From assembly GCF_016745395.1 (NCBI RefSeq), contig NZ_JAERVJ010000001.1:434001-498000 (forward strand): a DNA stretch of 64,000 bases. The letters run 5' to 3'. The notes under the pieces were generated by a model. It was not told the origin of the DNA. It searched no databases and saw only the letters and a program-made list of their open reading frames with translations. The position numbers and the translations under genes are program-made. This document shows positions 62,768-64,000 of this stretch, in pieces. This stretch comes from Methylocystis sp. Sn-Cys. Lineage in GTDB: Bacteria > Pseudomonadota > Alphaproteobacteria > Rhizobiales > Beijerinckiaceae. Every line of letters begins with the position of its first letter. Within the stretch, counting starts at the first letter, position 1.

Positions 62768-63853
62768 CTATCCGACTTGACCACGATGCCGCAGAAATTG
62801 ATCGGCAAGCACGATCGCCATCATTGCTTCGCCGACGGGCACCGCGCGAATGCCGACGCAGGGATCGTGCCGGCCTTTCGTGACGATTTCCGTGTCTCCG
62901 CCGAGGTTGTCTATTGTCAGCCGCGGCGTGAGGATTGATGATGTCGGTTTGACAGCGAAACGCGCTATGATCGTCTGTCCCGTCGAAATACCTCCGAGCA
63001 CGCCGCCGGCGTGATTGGAAAGAAAGACCGGTCTGCCGTCCTTGCCCGAGCGCATTTCATCGGCGTTGGCTTCACCCGAGAGTTCCGCGGCCAAGAAGCC
63101 CGCCCCGATTTCAACTCCCTTGACGGCATTGATCGACATGAGGGCGCTCGCGAGTTCGGCGTCGAGCTTACCGTAGATCGGTGCGCCCCAGCCTGCGGGG
63201 ACGCCTTCCGCGATCACTTCAATCACAGCGCCAATGGATGAACCCGCTCTCCGCGCCTCGTCGAGAGCATCCTCCCAACGCCGCGCCGCTTGTGGATCCG
63301 GGCAAAATAGCGAATTTCTGCCCACTTCGCTCCAATCGAAGCGCTCACGATCGATTCTGTCCGAGCCGATCTGCACGAGCGCCCCGCGAATCGACACGCA
63401 CGCGACGACTTTACGAGCGACTGCGCCCGCCGCAACGCGTGCGGCCGTTTCCCGCGCGGATGCGCGTCCGCCACCGCGATAGTCGCGAATTCCATATTTC
63501 GCATCATAGGCGTAGTCTGCATGACCGGGACGAAATTTGTTCGCGATCTCGCTGTAGTCTTTCGAGCGCTGATCGGTGTTATCTATCATCAAAGCGATCG
63601 GCGTACCCGTCGTGATCTGCCGGCCATCTCCGTCCGTGAAGATTCCGGAGAGAATTTTCACGTCATCGGGCTCCCGCCGTTGCGTGGTGAAGCGCGACTG
63701 GCCGGGTCGACGTCTGTCGAGCGCATGTCGAATCTCTGCTGCCGTCAGCTCAATGCCGGGCGGACAACCGTCGACCACTACCCCAAGCGCCGGCCCATGG
63801 CTCTCGCCGAATGTCGTGACGCGGAAGAGGCGGCCGAAACTATTATGAGACAT
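62768..63853 (-). CDS. aroC: Chorismate synthase
   Basis: A 361-residue enzyme that makes chorismate from EPSP with reduced FMN. The family signatures are visible: [19 protein letters not shown] near the N-terminus (about 11-29), [18 protein letters not shown] (about 130), and the C-terminal block [19 protein letters not shown] (about 315-333). It begins [20 protein letters not shown]; the ATG at 63853 has CGGGAG upstream and the in-frame extension before it is unlike the family. Length is normal. The 147 bases beyond it to the window end show no gene. Confidence 0.97.
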   Translation of the reverse strand: MSHNSFGRLFRVTTFGESHGPALGVVVDGCPPGIELTAAEIRHALDRRRPGQSRFTTQRREPDDVKILSGIFTDGDGRQITTGTPIALMIDNTDQRSKDYSEIANKFRPGHADYAYDAKYGIRDYRGGGRASARETAARVAAGAVARKVVACVSIRGALVQIGSDRIDRERFDWSEVGRNSLFCPDPQAARRWEDALDEARRAGSSIGAVIEVIAEGVPAGWGAPIYGKLDAELASALMSINAVKGVEIGAGFLAAELSGEANADEMRSGKDGRPVFLSNHAGGVLGGISTGQTIIARFAVKPTSSILTPRLTIDNLGGDTEIVTKGRHDPCVGIRAVPVGEAMMAIVLADQFLRHRGQVG

Positions 63854-64000
63854 GCAGACTCCCGCATTCTTCCGCAGACCTGATTTCGTGGCCGTTTCCG
63901 CCACGCGGCCGAAGGATGAAGAGACGCTCGGCCGTGTAGCTCCGCGCTCGGACTGTCACCATTTAGTTTCGCACGGGAGAACGCTTTCTCAAATGCAGGT

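Noticed and set aside
1-64000. CRISPR arrays, rRNA genes, prophage or replication origin
   Set aside because: No direct repeat arrays, rRNA sequence, phage structural genes or origin-like repeats were seen.

Overview
The window is high-GC DNA of an alphaproteobacterium, most likely a member of the Hyphomicrobiales. The gene styles and the end of aroB followed by a CNNM/CorC gene fit Methylocystaceae/Beijerinckiaceae-like bacteria, but this placement is inference; no 16S or methane oxidation gene is present. Housekeeping genes frame the window: the 3' end of aroB, a CorC-type protein, a metallophosphoesterase/glycosyltransferase pair, a MoeB/ThiF-like enzyme, RidA and tRNA-Phe on the left, and aroC on the right.

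From 7 to 24 kb lies a copper and metal-stress island. It holds two complete, adjacent bufferin-type RiPP loci: bufA1-bufB1-bufC1-doxX with a DUF2282-type four-Cys precursor, and bufA2-bufB2-bufC2 with a six-Cys precursor. A TlpA-like thioredoxin lies next to them. A multicopper oxidase operon follows (MCO, a SCO-like protein without the CxxxC, a large secreted unknown, a SCO protein with CTTIC, and a cytochrome c fused to a binding-protein-like domain). An ECF sigma factor/anti-sigma pair of the SigF-NrsF type follows, with an ArsM-like methyltransferase gene directly behind it. Three promoters reading GTAAC(C/T)-N16-CGAA lie in front of bufA1, bufA2 and the TlpA gene, and two N15 variants lie in front of a secreted unknown and in an intergenic stretch. 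This matches the published Caulobacter SigF motif as I recall it and suggests one copper-responsive regulon.

From 23 to 28.4 kb is an arsenosugar-type cluster: AhpD-like protein, TVP38 membrane protein, MerA-like flavoprotein, radical SAM enzyme, and TIGR04283 and TIGR04282 glycosyltransferases.

From 28.4 to 61.6 kb is an acylated-peptide siderophore system built on pyoverdine logic: type II thioesterase, PvdQ-like acylase, PvdE-like cyclic peptide exporter, PvdRT-OpmQ-like tripartite efflux, PepSY reductase, TonB receptor, a FAAL-ACP-(C-A-PCP)x3-TE synthetase, JmjC/cupin hydroxylase, MbtH and a diaminobutyrate aminotransferase. It appears broken. A 28,798-bp segment (32,328-61,125) is inverted, and its two ends cut the exporter gene and an ECF sigma factor gene. 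Re-inverting it on paper restores both reading frames exactly (exporter 571 codons including stop). Three further genes of the same pathway carry small in-repeat insertions (+2 at a GTGT in the synthetase, +2 in a CG tract in the outer membrane factor, +1 in a six-base homopolymer in the thioesterase). Decayed transposase and tyrosine recombinase remnants lie near both ends of the inversion.
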